From Strongylocentrotus purpuratus (lineage: Eukaryota > Echinodermata > Echinoidea > Camarodonta > Strongylocentrotidae): 64,000 bases of DNA. The notes beneath the pieces are model-generated. The model ran no database searches, had not been told where the DNA came from, and saw only the letters and a program-made list of their open reading frames with translations. The DNA is taken from positions 1,035,001 to 1,099,000 of the forward strand of contig NW_022145551.1 in assembly GCF_000002235.5 (NCBI RefSeq). The letters run 5' to 3'. Positions within the stretch are counted from its first letter, which is position 1; each line of letters begins with the position of its first letter. Positions 12,401 through 25,039 of the stretch are shown here, in pieces. The translations under genes and the position numbers were made by a program.

Positions 12401-15400
12401 GCGTGTGCCGTTTCCCATAGTTTAAGGGCTGTTGCCCGGTGGGCTCATCATTCACAGGTAACCATCTCCCAGCCAATCAAAATGTTAGATCTAAGTCATA
12501 CCTCCCCCCCCACCCCCTCCCCACCCCCACCAAAAAAAGTAAAAGAATATAAAATATGACTGGGCGTGCCGTTCTCCAAGAGTTTAAGGGCTGTTGCCCA
12601 GTGGGCTCATCATTCACAGGTCACCATCTCCCAGCCAATCAAAATGTTACATATATGTCATACCATCCACTCCCCCCCCCCCCCTCACTAAAAAATTAAA
12701 GATATAGAAATATTGCTGGGCGTGCCGTTCTCCCACAGTTTAAGGGCTGGTGCCCGGTGGGCTCATCATTCACAGGTCACCATCTCCCAGCCAGACAAAA
12801 TGCTACATCTAAGTAATACCTTCCCCCACCCTCTCCACATCCCCATTAAAAAGAGTAAACGAATATAGAAATATGACTGGGCGTGCCGTTCTCCCATAGT
12901 TTAAGGGCTGTTCCCGGTGGGCTCATCATTCACAGGTCACCATCTCCCAGCCAATCAAAATGTTACATCTAAGTCATACCTCCCCCCCACCCCCTCCCCA
13001 CCCCCACCAAAAAAGGAAAAGAATATAGAAATATGACTGGGCGTGCCGTTCTCCCACAGTTTAAGGGCTGTTTCCCGGTGGGCTCATCATTCACAGGTCA
13101 CCATCTCCCAGCCAGACAAAATGCTACATCTAAGTAATACCTTCCCCCATCCCCTCCCCACCCCACCAAAAAAAGTAAAAGAATATAGCAATATGACTGG
13201 GCGTGCCGTTCTCCCCACAGTTTAAGGGCTGGTGCCGGTGGGCTCATCATTCACAGGTCCCATCTCCCAGCCAGACAAAATGCTACATCTAAGTAATACC
13301 TTCCCCCACCCCCTCCACCCCCCACCAAAAAGAGTAAAGAATATAGAAGTATGACTGGGCGTGCCGTTCTCCCACAGTTTAAGGCTGGTGCCCGGTGGGC
13401 TCATCATTCACAGGTCACCATCTCCCAGCCAGACAAATGTTACATATAAGCCATACCACCCCCCCCCCCCCTGACCAAAAAATGAATAATACACATTTTA
13501 CAGGGTGTGCCGTGCTCCCACAGGTTAAGGGCTGGGGCCCAGTGGGCTCATCATTCACAGGTCACCATCTCCCAGCCAGATAAAAACGTACATATATGTC
13601 ATACCATCCACTCTCCCCCCCCCCCACCCACCAAAAAAATAAAAGCATATAAAAATATTACTGGGCGTGCCGTTCTCCCCACAGTTTAAGGGCTGGTGCC
13701 CGGTGGGCTCATCATTCACAGGTCACCATCTCCCAGCCAGACAAAATGCTACATCTAAGTAATACCTTCCCCCCACCCCCTCCACATCCCATAAAAAAAA
13801 GAGTAAAAGAATATAGAAATATGACTGGGCGGGCCGTTCCCCCATAGTTTAAGGGCTGTTGCCCGGTGGGCTCATCATTCACAGGTCACCATCTCCCAGC
13901 CAGACAAAATGCTACATCTAAGTAATACCTTCCCCCACCCCCTCCCCCACCCCCACAAAAAAAGTAAAAGAATATAGCAATATGACTGGGCGTGCCGTTC
14001 TCCCACAGTTTAAGGGCTGTTTCCCGGTGGGCTCATCATTCACAGGTCACCATCTCCCAGCCAGATTAATGCTATATCTAAGTCATACCTTCCCCTACCC
14101 CCCTCCACACCCCACCAAAAAAAGTAAAAGAATATAGCAATATGACTGGGCGTGCCGTTCTCCCACAGTTTAAGGGCTGTTTCCCGTGGGCTCATCATTC
14201 ACAGGTCACCATCTCCCAGCCAGATGAAAATTACCTTCCCCCACCCCCCCTCCCCACCCCCACCAAAAAGAGTAAAAGAATATAGCAATATGACTGGGCG
14301 GGCCGTTCCCCCATAGTTTAAGGGCTGTTGCCCAGTGGGCTCATCATTCACAGGTCACCATCTCCCAGCCAGACAAAATGCTACATCTAAGTAATACCTT
14401 CCCCACCCCCTCCACATCCCCATAAAAAAGAGTAAAAGAATATAGAATATGACTGGGCGTGCCGTTCTCCCATAGTTTAAGGGCTGTTGCCCGGTGGGCT
14501 CATCATTCACAGGTCACCATCTCCCAGCCAGATAAAAACGTACAATATGTCATACCATCCACTCTCCCCCCCCCCCCCCCACCAAAAAAATAAAAGCATA
14601 TAAAAATATTACTGGGCGTGCCGTTCTCCCACAGTTTAAGGCTGGTGCCCGGTGGGCTCATCATTAACAGGTCACCATCTCCCAGCCAGATAAAAAGTAC
14701 AAATATGTCATACCATCCACTCTCCCCCCCCCCACCAAAAAATAAAAGCATATAAAAATATTACTGGGCGTGCCGTTCTCCCACAGTTTAAGGGCTGGTG
14801 CCCGGTGGGCTCATCATTCACAGGTCACCATCTCCCAGCCAGACAAAATGCTACATCTAGTCATACCTTCCCCTACCCCCCTCCCCATCCCCCACCAAAA
14901 GAGTAAAAGAATATAGAAATATTACTGGGCGTGCCATTCTCCCACAGTTTAAGGGCTGTTGCCCGATGGGCTCATCATTCATAGGTCACCATCTCCCAGC
15001 CAGACAAAATGCTACATCTAAGTAATACCTTCCCCCTCCCCCTCCACATCCCCATAAAAAAAGAGTAAAAGAATATAGAAATATGACTGGGCGTGCCGTT
15101 CTCCCACAGTTTAAGGGCTGTTTCCCGTGGGCTCATCATTCACAGGTCACCATCTCCCAGCCAGACAAAATGCTACATCTAAGTAATACCTTCCCCACCC
15201 CCTCCCCACCCCCACCAAAAAAGTAAAAGAATATAGCAATATGACTGGGCGTGCCGTTCTCCCACAGTTTAAGGGCTGGTGCCCGGTGGGCTCATCATTC
15301 ACAGGTCACCATCTCCCAGCCAGACAAAATGCTACATCTAAGTAATACCTTCCCCCACCCCCTCCACATCCCCACAAAAAAGAGTAAAAGAATATAGAAA

Positions 15401-15480
15401 TATGACTGGGCGTGCCGTTCTCCCATAGTTTAAGGGCTGTTGCCCGGTGGGCTAATCTTTCACAGGTCACCATCTCCCAG
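9490..15480. repeat. Higher-order block A (about 6 kb) of the array
   Basis: An ordered succession of monomer subtypes that recurs in block B. Paired landmarks are CCATACAATC (9511 and 15504), AGTGTTATTT (10841 and 16824), a CCACGTCCCC variant (about 12038 and 17229), CAGGGTGTGCC (13501 and 18694) and the GTGCCATTCT variant (14931 and 20137). Confidence 0.85.
10832..11072. mobile_element. Inverted-repeat insertion within the satellite, copy 1
   Basis: Non-satellite sequence of about 240 bp. The left arm (CCCCCCACTCAGTGTTATTT, continuing to CGCATATGCGTGTTCC) is the imperfect reverse complement of the right arm (GGCACACGCATGCGGTCATT, ending in AACTGAGTGGGGGCC). Between the arms a block starting CCCCTTTTCAGCAAAAGTCC and ending at CTTTTTCTTTTG is present twice in direct order, about 80 bp apart. 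It has no coding capacity, so it would be a non-autonomous foldback or MITE-like element inserted in a C tract. Confidence 0.8.
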
Positions 15481-15483
15481 CCA

Positions 15484-18400
15484 GACAAAATGCTACATAT
15501 AAGCCATACAATCCCGCCCCCCCCCCCACCCCCTGACCAAAAATTGAATAATACACACATTTTAGGGATGTGCCGTGCTCCCACAGGTTAAGGACTGATG
15601 CCCAGTGGGCTCATCATTCACAGGTCACCATCTCCCAGCCAATCAAAATGTTACATCTAAGTCATACCTCCCCCCCCACCCCCTCCCTACCCCCACCAAA
15701 AAAGTAAAAGAATATAGAAATATGACTGGGCGTGCCGTTCTCCCACAGTTTAAGGGCTGTTGCCCGGTGGGCTCATCATTCACAGGTCACCATCTCCCAG
15801 CCAGACAAAATGCTACATCTAAGTGATACCTTTCCCCACCCCCTCCACATCCCCATCAAAAAAAAGTAAACGAATATAGAAATATGACTGGGCGTGCCGT
15901 TCTCCCATAGTTTAAGAGCTGTTGCCCGGTGGGCTCATCATTCACAGGTCACCATCTCCCAGCAAATCAAAATGTTACATCTAAGTCATACCTCCCCCCC
16001 AACCCTCCCCACCCCCACCAAAAAAGTAAAGGAATATAGAAATATGACTGGGCGTGCCGTTCTCCCACAGTTTAAGGGCTGTTGCCCGTGGGCTCATCAT
16101 TCACAGGTCACCATCTCCCAGCCAATCAAAATGTTACATATATGTCATACCATCCACTCCCCCCCCCCCCTCACTAAAAAATTAAAGAATATAGAAATAT
16201 TGCTGGGCGTGCCGTTCTCCCCACAGTTTAAGGGCTGGTGCCCGGTGGGCTCATCATTCACAGGTCACAATCTCCCAGCTAGACAAAATGCTACATCTAA
16301 GTAATACCTTCCCCCACCCCCTCCCCACCCCCACCAAAAAAGTAAAAGAATATAGCAATATGACTGGGCGTGCCGTTCTCCCACAGTTTAAGGGCTGTTT
16401 CATGGTGGGCTCATCATTCACAGGTCACCATCTCCCAGCCAGACAAATTGCTACATCTAAGTAATACCTTCCCCCACCCCCTCCCCACCCCCACCAAAAA
16501 AGTAAAGAATATAGAAATATGACTGGGCGTGCCGTTCTCCCACAGTTTAAGGGCTGTTTTCCCGGTGGGCTCATCATTCACAGGTCACCATCTCCCAGCC
16601 AGACAAAATGCTACATCTAAGTAATACCTTCCCCCACCCCTCCCCACCCCCACCAAAAAAGTAAAGAATATAGCAATATGACTGGGGGTGCCGTTCTCCC
16701 ATAGTTTAAGGGCTGTTGCCCGGTGGGCTAATCTTTCACAGGTCACCATCTCCCAGCCAGACAAAATGCTACATATAAGCCATACAATCCCGCCCCCCCC
16801 CCCCCACCCCCGGCCCCCCACTCAGTGTTATTTAGGGTACGCATATGCGTGTTCCAACCGACCCCCCCTTTTCAGCAAAGTCCGGTGTGTAAGTCAATAC
16901 GGCTCGACCTTTTTCTTTTTGTATACGAGCCTTTTTCCGCACCCCCCCTTTTCAGCAAAAGTCCGGTGTGTAAAGTCAATACGGCTCGACCTTTTTCTTT
17001 TGTTACGAAAAGGACATTTTGGCAACACGCATGCGGTCATTTTGAAACCTGAGTGGGGGGGCCGGGCCCCCACCCCCTGACCAAAAATTGAATAATACAC
17101 ATTTTAAGGGGATGTGCCGTGCTCCCACAGGTTAAGGACTGATGCCCAGTGGGCTCATCATTCACAGGTCACCATCTCCCAGCCAATCAAAATGTTACAT
17201 CTAAGTCATACCTTCCCCCACCCCCTCCACGTCCCCACAAAAAGAGTAAAAGAATATAGAAATATGACTGGGCGTGCCGTTCTCCCATAGTTTAAGGGCT
17301 TTTGCCCGGTGGGCTCATCATTCACAGGTCACCATCTCCCAGCCAGACAAAATGCTACATATAAGCCATACAATCCGCCCCCCCCCCACCCCCTGACCAA
17401 AAATTGAATAATACACATTTTAGGGGATGTGCCGTGCTCCCACAGGTTAAGGACTGATGCCCAGTGGGCTCATCATTCACAGGTCACCACCTTCCAGCCA
17501 GATAAAATGTTACATATATGTCATACCATACACTCTCCCTCCCCCCCCCCCCCTCACTAAAGAATAAAACAATATAGCAATATGACTGGGCGTGCCGTTT
17601 TCCCATAGTTTAAGGGCTGTTGCCCGGTGGGCTCATCATTCACAGGTAACCATCTCCCAGCCAATCAAAATGTTAGATCTAAGTCATACCTCCCCCCCCA
17701 CCCCCTCCCCACCCCCACCAAAAAAGTAAAAGAATATAGAAATATGACTGGGCGTGCCGTTCTCCAAGAGTTTAAGGGCTGTTGCCCAGTGGGCTCATCA
17801 TTCACAGGTCACCATCTCCCAGCCAATCAAATGTTACATATATGTCATACCATCCACTCCCCCCCCCCCCCTCACTAAAAATTAAAGAATATAGAAATAT
17901 TGCTGGGCGTGCCGTTCTCCCACAGTTTAAGGGCTGGTGCCCGGTGGGCTCATCATTCACAGGTCACCATCTCCCAGCCAACAAAATGCTACATCTAAGT
18001 AATACCTTCCCCCACCCTCTCCACATCCCCATTAAAAAGAGAGTAAACGAATATAGAAATATGACTGGGCGTGCCGTTCTCCCATAGTTTAAGGGCTGTT
18101 GCCCGGTGGGCTCATCATTCACAGGTCACCATCTCCCAGCCAATCAAAATGTTACATCTAAGTCATACCTCCCCCCCCCCCCCTCCCCACCCCCACCAAA
18201 AAAGGAAAAGAATATAGAAATATGACTGGGCGTGCCGTTCTCCCACAGTTTAAGGGCTGTTTCCCGGTGGGCTCATCATTCACAGGTCACCATCTCCCAG
18301 CCAGACAAAATGCTACATCTAAGTAATACCTTCCCCCATCCCCTCCCCACCCCCACCAAAAAAGTAAAAGAATATAGCAATATGACTGGGCGTGCCGTTC

Positions 18401-20280
18401 TCCCACAGTTTAAGGGCTGGTGCCCGGTGGGCTCATCATTCACAGGTCACCATCTCCCAGCCAGACAAAATGCTACATCTAAGTAATACCTTCCCCCACC
18501 CCCTCCACACCCCCACCAAAAAGAGTAAAAGAATATAGAAGTATGACTGGGCGTGCCGTTCTCCCACAGTTTAAGGGCTGGTGCCCGGTGGGCTCATCAT
18601 TCACAGGTCACCATCTCCCAGCCAGACAAAATGTTACATATAAGCCATACCACCCCCCCCCCCCTGACCAAAAAATGAATAATACACATTTTACAGGGTG
18701 TGCCGTGCTCCCACAGGTTAAGGGCTGGGGCCCAGTGGGCTCATCATTCACAGGTCACCATCTCCCAGCCAGATAAAAACGTACATATATGTCATACCAT
18801 CCACTCTCCCCCCCCCCCACCAAAAAAATAAAAGCATATAAAAATATTACTGGGCGTGCCGTTCTCCCACAGTTTAAGGGCTGGTGCCCGGTGGGCTCAT
18901 CATTCACAGGTCACCATCTCCCAGCCAGACAAAATGCTACATCTAAGTAATACCTTCCCCCACCCCCTCCACATCCCCATAAAAAAGAGTAAAAGAATAT
19001 AGAAATATGACTGGGCGGGCCGTTCCCCCATAGTTTAAGGGCTGTTGCCCGGTGGGCTCATCATTCACAGGTCACCATCTCCCAGCCAGACAAAATGCTA
19101 CATCTAAGTAATACCTTCCCCCACCCCCTCCCCACCCCCACCAAAAAAAGTAAAAGAATATAGCAATATGACTGGGCGTGCCGTTCTCCCACAGTTTAAG
19201 GGCTGTTTCCCGGTGGGCTCATCATTCACAGGTCACCATCTCCCAGCCAGATTAAATGCTATATCTAAGTCATACCTTCCCCTACCCCCTCCACAACCCC
19301 ACCAAAAAAAGTAAAAGAATATAGCAATATGACTGGGCGTGCCGTTCTCCCACAGTTTAAGGGCTGTTTCCCGGTGGGCTCATCATTCACAGGTCACCAT
19401 CTCCCAGCCAGATGAAATGCTACATCTTAGTAATACCTTCCCCCACCCCCTCCCCACCCCCACCAAAAAGAGTAAAAGAATATAGCAATATGACTGGGCG
19501 GGCCGTTCCCCCATAGTTTAAGGGCTGTTGCCCAGTGGGCTCATCATTCACAGGTCACCATCTCCCAGCCAGACAAAATGCTACATCTAAGTAATACCTT
19601 CCCCCACCCCCTCCACATCCCCATAAAAAAGAGTAAAAGAATATAGAAATATGACTGGGCGTGCCGTTCTCCCATAGTTTAAGGGCTGTTGCCCGGTGGG
19701 CTCATCATTCACAGGTCACCATCTCCCAGCCAGATAAAAACGTACAAATATGTCATACCATCCACTCTCCCCCCCCCCCCACCAAAAAAATAAAAGCATA
19801 TAAAATATTACTGGGCGTGCCGTTCTCCCACAGTTTAAGGGCTGGTGCCCGGTGGGCTCATCATTAACAGGTCACCATCTCCCAGCCAGATAAAAACGTA
19901 CAAATATGTCATACCATCCACTCTCCCCCCCCCCCCCCACCAAAAAAATAAAAGCATATAAAAATATTACTGGGCGTGCCGTTCTCCCACAGTTTAAGGG
20001 CTGGTGCCCGGTGGGCTCATCATTCACAGGTCACCATCTCCCAGCCAGACAAAATGCTACATCTTAGTCATACCTTCCCCTACCCCCTCCCCATCCCCAC
20101 CAAAAAGAGTAAAAGAATATAGAAATATTACTGGGCGTGCCATTCTCCCACAGTTTAAGGGCTGTTGCCCGATGGGCTCATCATTCATAGGTCACCATCT
20201 CCCAGCCAGACAAAATGCTACATCTAAGTAATACCTTCCCCCTCCCCCTCCACATCCCCATAAAAAAAGAGTAAAAGAAT
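15484..20280. repeat. Higher-order block B, copy of block A lacking about 0.8 kb
   Basis: The offset to block A is about 5990 bp up to roughly 17.2 kb and about 5191-5206 bp after it. Block B therefore lacks about 790 bp, close to five monomers, relative to block A (its counterpart lies near 11.2-12.0 kb). Beyond about 20.28 kb the order of subtypes no longer follows block A. Confidence 0.8.
16809..17072. mobile_element. Inverted-repeat insertion within the satellite, copy 2
   Basis: Nearly the same insertion as at 10832-11072, with the same arms and the same doubled internal block plus a few indels. It sits at the equivalent place in block B, so it was copied with the block rather than inserted independently. 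Confidence 0.8.
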
Positions 20281-20584
20281 ATAGAAATATGACTGGGCGT
20301 GCCGTTCTCCCATAGTTTAAGGGCTGTTGCCCGGTGGGCTCATCATTCACAGGTCACCATCTCCCAGCCAATCAAAATGTTACATCTAAGTCATACCTCC
20401 CTCCACCCCCTCCCCACCCCCACCAAAAAAAGTAAAAGAATATAGAAATATGACTGGGCGTGCCGTTCTCCCACAGTTTAAGGGCTGTTGCCCAGTGGGC
20501 TCATCATTCACAGGTCACCATCTCCCAACCAGATGAAATGCTACATCTTAGTAATACCTTTCCCCATCCCCTCCACACCCCCAC

Positions 20585-22900
20585 CAAAAAGAGTAAAGGA
20601 ATATAGAAATATGACTGGGCGTGCCGTTCTCCCACAGTTTAAGGCGTGTTGACCGTTGGGCTCATCATTCACAGGTCACCATCTCCCAGCCAGACAAAAT
20701 GTTACATATAAGCCATACCACCCCCCCCCCCCCTGACCAAAAAATGAATAATACACATTTTACAGGGTGTGCCGTGCTCCCACAGGTTAAGGGCTGGTGC
20801 CCAGTGGGCTCATCATTCACAGGTCACCATCTCCCAGCCAGATAAAAACGTACATATATGTCATACCATCCACTCTCCCCCCCCCCCCCCCCCGACCAAA
20901 AAAATAAAAGCATATAAAAATATTACTGGGCGTGCCGTTCTCCCACAGTTTAAGGGCTGGTGCCCGGTGGGCTCATCATTCACAGGTCACCATCTCCCAG
21001 CCAGACAAAATGCTACATCTAATTCATACCTTCCCCCACCCCCTCCACATCCCATAAAAAAGAGTAAAAGAATATAGAAATATGACTGGGCGTGCCGTTC
21101 TCCCATAGTTTAAGGGCTGTTGCCGGTGGGCTCATCATTCACAGGTCACCATCTCCCAGCCAGACAAAATGTTACATATAAGCCATACCACCCCCCCCCC
21201 CCTGACCAAAAAATGAATAATACACATTTTACAGGGTGTGCCGTGCTCCCACAGGTTAAGGGCTGGTGCCCAGTGGGCTCATCATTAACAGGTCACCATC
21301 TCCCAGCCAGATAAAAACGTACAAATATGTCATACCATCCACTCTCCCCCCCCCCCCCCACCAAAAAAATAAAAGCATATAAAAATATTACTGGGCGTGC
21401 CGTTCTCCCACAGTTTAAGGGCTGGTGCCCGGTGGGCTCATCATTCACAGGTCACCATCTCCCAGCCAGACAAAATGCTACATCTAAGTAATACCTTCCC
21501 CCACCCCCTCCACATCCCCATAAAAAAGAGTAAAAGAATATAGAAATATGACTGGGCGTGCCGTTCTCCCATAGGTCACCATCTCCCAGCCAATCAAAAT
21601 GTTACATCTAAGTCATACCTCCCCCACCCCCTCCCCACCCCCACCAAAAAAAGTAAAAGAATATAGAAATATGACTGGGCGTGCCGTTCTCCCACAGTTT
21701 AAGGGCTGTTGCCCAGTGGGCTCATCATTCACAGGTCACCATCTCCCAGCCAATCAAAATGTTACATAATGTCATACCATCCACTCCCCCCCCCCCCCCC
21801 TCACTAAAAAATTAAAGAATATAGAAATATTGCTGGGCGTGCCGTTCTCCCACAGTTTAAGGGCTGGTGCCCGGGGGGCACATCATTCACAGGTCACCAT
21901 CTCCCAGCCAGACAAAATGCTACATCTAAGTAATACCTTCCCCCACCCCCTCCCCACCCCCACCAAAAAAAGTAAAAGAATATAGCAATATGACTGGGCG
22001 TGCCGTTCTCCCACAGTTTAAGGGTTGTTTTCCGGTGGGCTCATCATTCACAGGTCACCACCTCCCAGCCAGATAAATTCTACATCTAAGTCATACCTTC
22101 CCCCATCCCCTCCACACCCCCACCAAAAAAAGTAAAAGAATATAGCAATATGACTGGGCGTGCCGTTCTCCCACAGTTTAAGGGCTGTTGCCCAGTGGGC
22201 TCATCATTCACAGGTCACCATCTCTCAGCCAGACGAAATGCTACATCTAAGTCATACCTTCCCCTACCCCCTCCACACCCCCACCAAAAAGAGTAAAGGA
22301 ATATAGAAATATGACTGGGCGTGCCGTTCTCCCACAGTTTAAGGCGTGTTGACCGTTGGGCTCATCATTCACAGGTCACCATCTCCCAGACAGACAAAAT
22401 GTTACATATAAGCCATACCACCCCCCCCCCCTGACCAAAAAATGAATAATACACATTTTACAGGGTGTGCCGTGCTCCCACGGGTTAAGGGCTGGTGCCC
22501 AGTGGGCTCATCATTCACAGGTCACCATCTCCCAGCCAGATAAAAACGTACACATATGTCATACCATCCACTCTCCCCCCCCCCCCCCCCCCCCAAAAAA
22601 ATAAAAGCATATAAAAATATTACTGGGCGTGCCGTTCCCCCACAGTTTAAGGGCTGGTGCCCGGTGGGCTCATCATTCACATGTCACCATCTCCCAGCCA
22701 GACAAAATGCTACATCTAATTCATACCTTCCCCCACCCCTCCCCACCCTCACCAAAAAAGTAAAAGAATATAGCAATATGACTGGGCGTGCCGTTCTCCC
22801 ACAGTTTAAGGGCTGTTGCCCAGTGGGCTCATCATTCACAGGTCACCATCTCCCAGCCACAGAAAATGGCACATCTTACTCATACCACCCCCTCACCCCT
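20585..22900. repeat. Third-level duplication at the right side of the array
   Basis: A rare monomer variant, AAGGCGTGTTGACCGTTGGG, occurs at 20641 and again at 22341, offset 1700 bp. It is followed in both places by the same order of neighbouring subtypes (a CCACCCCCC type, then a TTTTACAGGGTGTGCC type, then a GATAAAAACGTAC type). Confidence 0.75.
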
Positions 22901-23382
22901 CACCAAAATATAAAATAATATATAAATATTACTGGGCGTGCCATTCTCCCACAGTTTAAGGGGTAGTGCCCCGTAGGCTCATCATTCACAGGTCACCATC
23001 TCCTAGCCAGACAAAATGTTATACATGTAGGGCATACACCCCCTCCCTCCCCAATAAAAATAAATTAACTGGACATGCCGTTTACTACACAGTTTTAAGG
23101 GCTAGTGTCCTGTGGGCTTATCATTTATAGGTAAACATGTCCCTGCCCGGCAATATGTTACATGTATGTCTTACAACCCCCTCCCCATCACCCCCTCCAC
23201 ACCCCCGCAAAAAAAAAAATTAACATTAAAGAAATACTACAAAACATCAAAACAAAAGAGAAAAATAGAAGGAAAATAATTATCAGACGCCTGGAGGCTC
23301 ATGTGAAATTCAATATCATTGCGAGTCTCGCATTAAAAAGATAATCTGTTTTTTCACAAGATAGATATTGAAATATGACTAA

Positions 23383-23541
23383 CAACCTACGTTTACAACC
23401 TTTGGATGCTTTCCTCCCATCTCCCTGCCAACATCAAACAGGCTAAGACGGGACTTTGCAATGGAAAGCTCAGAACATGAACTGGTAGAACTGCTGATCA
23501 AAGAGAAGGAGGTGTACAGTAGCTCTGGCGCTGATGGCTGA
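23383..23541 (+). other. Short open frame of unknown status
   Basis: A 52-codon stop-to-stop frame whose ATG at 23461 starts a polar, acidic stretch (MESSEHELVELLIKEKE) ending at a TGA at 23539-23541. Its composition is more protein-like than that of its surroundings. However, there is no recognised domain, no clear acceptor/donor pair and no partner exon. It could be a lone exon of an unseen gene or chance. Confidence 0.15.
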
Positions 23542-23694
23542 CTGACTGACTGACTGACTATAGGCCCATGCACGTCCCTTGATGATGAACCTTGATCTGC
23601 GGATTTAAACGACAAAAGATTAATGCAATTAGAGACAGTAAGTATACACATTGAAAGACGTAATAAAGTCAAATCTGTCTTAGAGTTAGAGGCC

Positions 23695-23840
23695 ATCTTT
23701 TCATAAAGGCCATCTGTCTTTAGTGGCCTACATCTTTTTCTCTCTCAAGCGAGAAATGTGTGTTGTAGAATCTGTATAAAAAGACCACCTGTGTACAGAG
23801 GCAACTTTTTTGTTTTCCTTTGGTGGTCTTAATAGACAAG
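23695..23840. repeat. Dispersed repeat of the GGCCACCTGTCTATAG family
   Basis: AAGGCCATCTGTCTTTAGTGG-like text, a second diverged unit (AAAGACCACCTGTGTACAG) and an AGTTTGACTGTGG end. These match in type the units at 54.0-54.34 kb, 55.68-55.93 kb and the complete palindromic copy at 63.03-63.18 kb. Confidence 0.6.
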
Positions 23841-24026
23841 TTTGACTGTGGTGTATACTATTTCAAATCTCTGTCATATTTATTAATTTTTGGGGGAGGT
23901 GCAAATTCATTCAATTATTTCCCCGTCAACCATATTTACTTGTTTCTCTTCTTGTCCGGGCAGCAAATGGACTACACCAGATTTGGGCAAATCCATAATT
24001 GTATTGGAATCTTATTTATAAATAAG

Positions 24027-24333
<307 letters not shown>

Positions 24334-24683
24334 ACAATATGTCTTATTTACCCAGGGTATTAATGCTGTTCTCTCTGCATCATGTGACATGCAATGACCA
24401 AATGACCAACCTATAAGATGTTTGAAGAAGAACAAAATCTTGCTGTCTCTGCCCCTTTATATTACCTCTACGCCGGGAGAAACAAGTGGTAAAGTTGTTT
24501 CTGTATTTTTTGGTGGTGCCCCTCCCCCTACTGTTCGACATTTTACTGAAACAACCAGCTAGGGAAAGAGAGGGGAGGAGGAGGGAGGAGGGGGAGGGGC
24601 GGGCAAGAAGAGAAGACCTCGACTGAAGAATAAACCACGTATACTAAAGTCATAAACCAGCTACTTAAATATTCAAATTATAT

Positions 24684-25035
24684 TTTATGAATGTTTCTTT
24701 CCTGGGGACCTAGTGACGAGTTATTCCGTTAATCTGTCAATAATAAATGAACTGCAATACACGGAATCCAGTCCTCAAAAAAAATTTGTTGCTATGTCCG
24801 ACAATCCAAGTGCAAGATTTCAAGTTTGTCAAAAGTAAGCATGTTAGTAAACCGGGCTATTCAAATATGCATGTTACTCTTCAGATCCATGAATATTAAC
24901 TATTTAGTACACCTGCTATACATATTAACATGTCTAAAGATTTATATTAGCTGTTGCTATGTCTGGTAATCATTTGACAATCGTTTGAGTTGTCGAGAAA
25001 AACTTGTGATAGTATGAATAAAATGAGTAAACATG
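24684..25035 (+). repeat. Dispersed repeat 'CTTTCCTGGGGACC' family, copy 1
   Basis: Shares GTTTCTTTCCTGGGGACC, GACGAGTTATTC, a TTGCTATGTC block, a CATTTGAC block and a GTTAGTAAAC end with 34735-35307. This copy has no SINE in it, so it shows the empty site of the nested insertion at 34.8-35.2 kb. Part of the 3' segment appears twice (about 24786 and 24952). Confidence 0.65.
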
Positions 25036-25039
25036 TCTA

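Larger units (their letters stand above)
5745..23215. repeat. Satellite-like tandem array, monomer about 155-160 bp, roughly 110 copies
   Basis: A monomer of about 158 bp repeats head to tail for 17.4 kb. Each unit carries GACTGGGCGTGCCGTTCTCC, a TTTAAGGGCTG block, GGGCTCATCATTCACAGG, TCACCATCTCCCAGCC, a TACAT block, then a C-rich tract and an A-rich joint to the next unit. For example, successive GGCGTGCCG starts at 11284, 11439, 11600 and 11760 are 155-161 bp apart. Outer units (before about 6.0 kb and after about 22.9 kb) are more diverged, as is usual at array edges. All open frames of 60-136 residues here (MTGRAVLPQFKG-type) are repeated shadows of the monomer: they are frameshifted from unit to unit and are not genes. 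The copy number is an estimate from length, not a count. Confidence 0.97.

Noticed and set aside
7174..22918. Dozens of 60-136 residue open frames (MTGRAVLPQFKG / VGSSFTGHH types) that look like a protein family
   Set aside because: They are translations of the satellite monomer. They shift frame between units because of C/A-run indels, have no constant start and appear in more than one frame.
5745..23215. Possible CRISPR-like array
   Set aside because: Whole 158-bp units repeat head to tail with no unique spacers, in a eukaryotic setting. This is a satellite.
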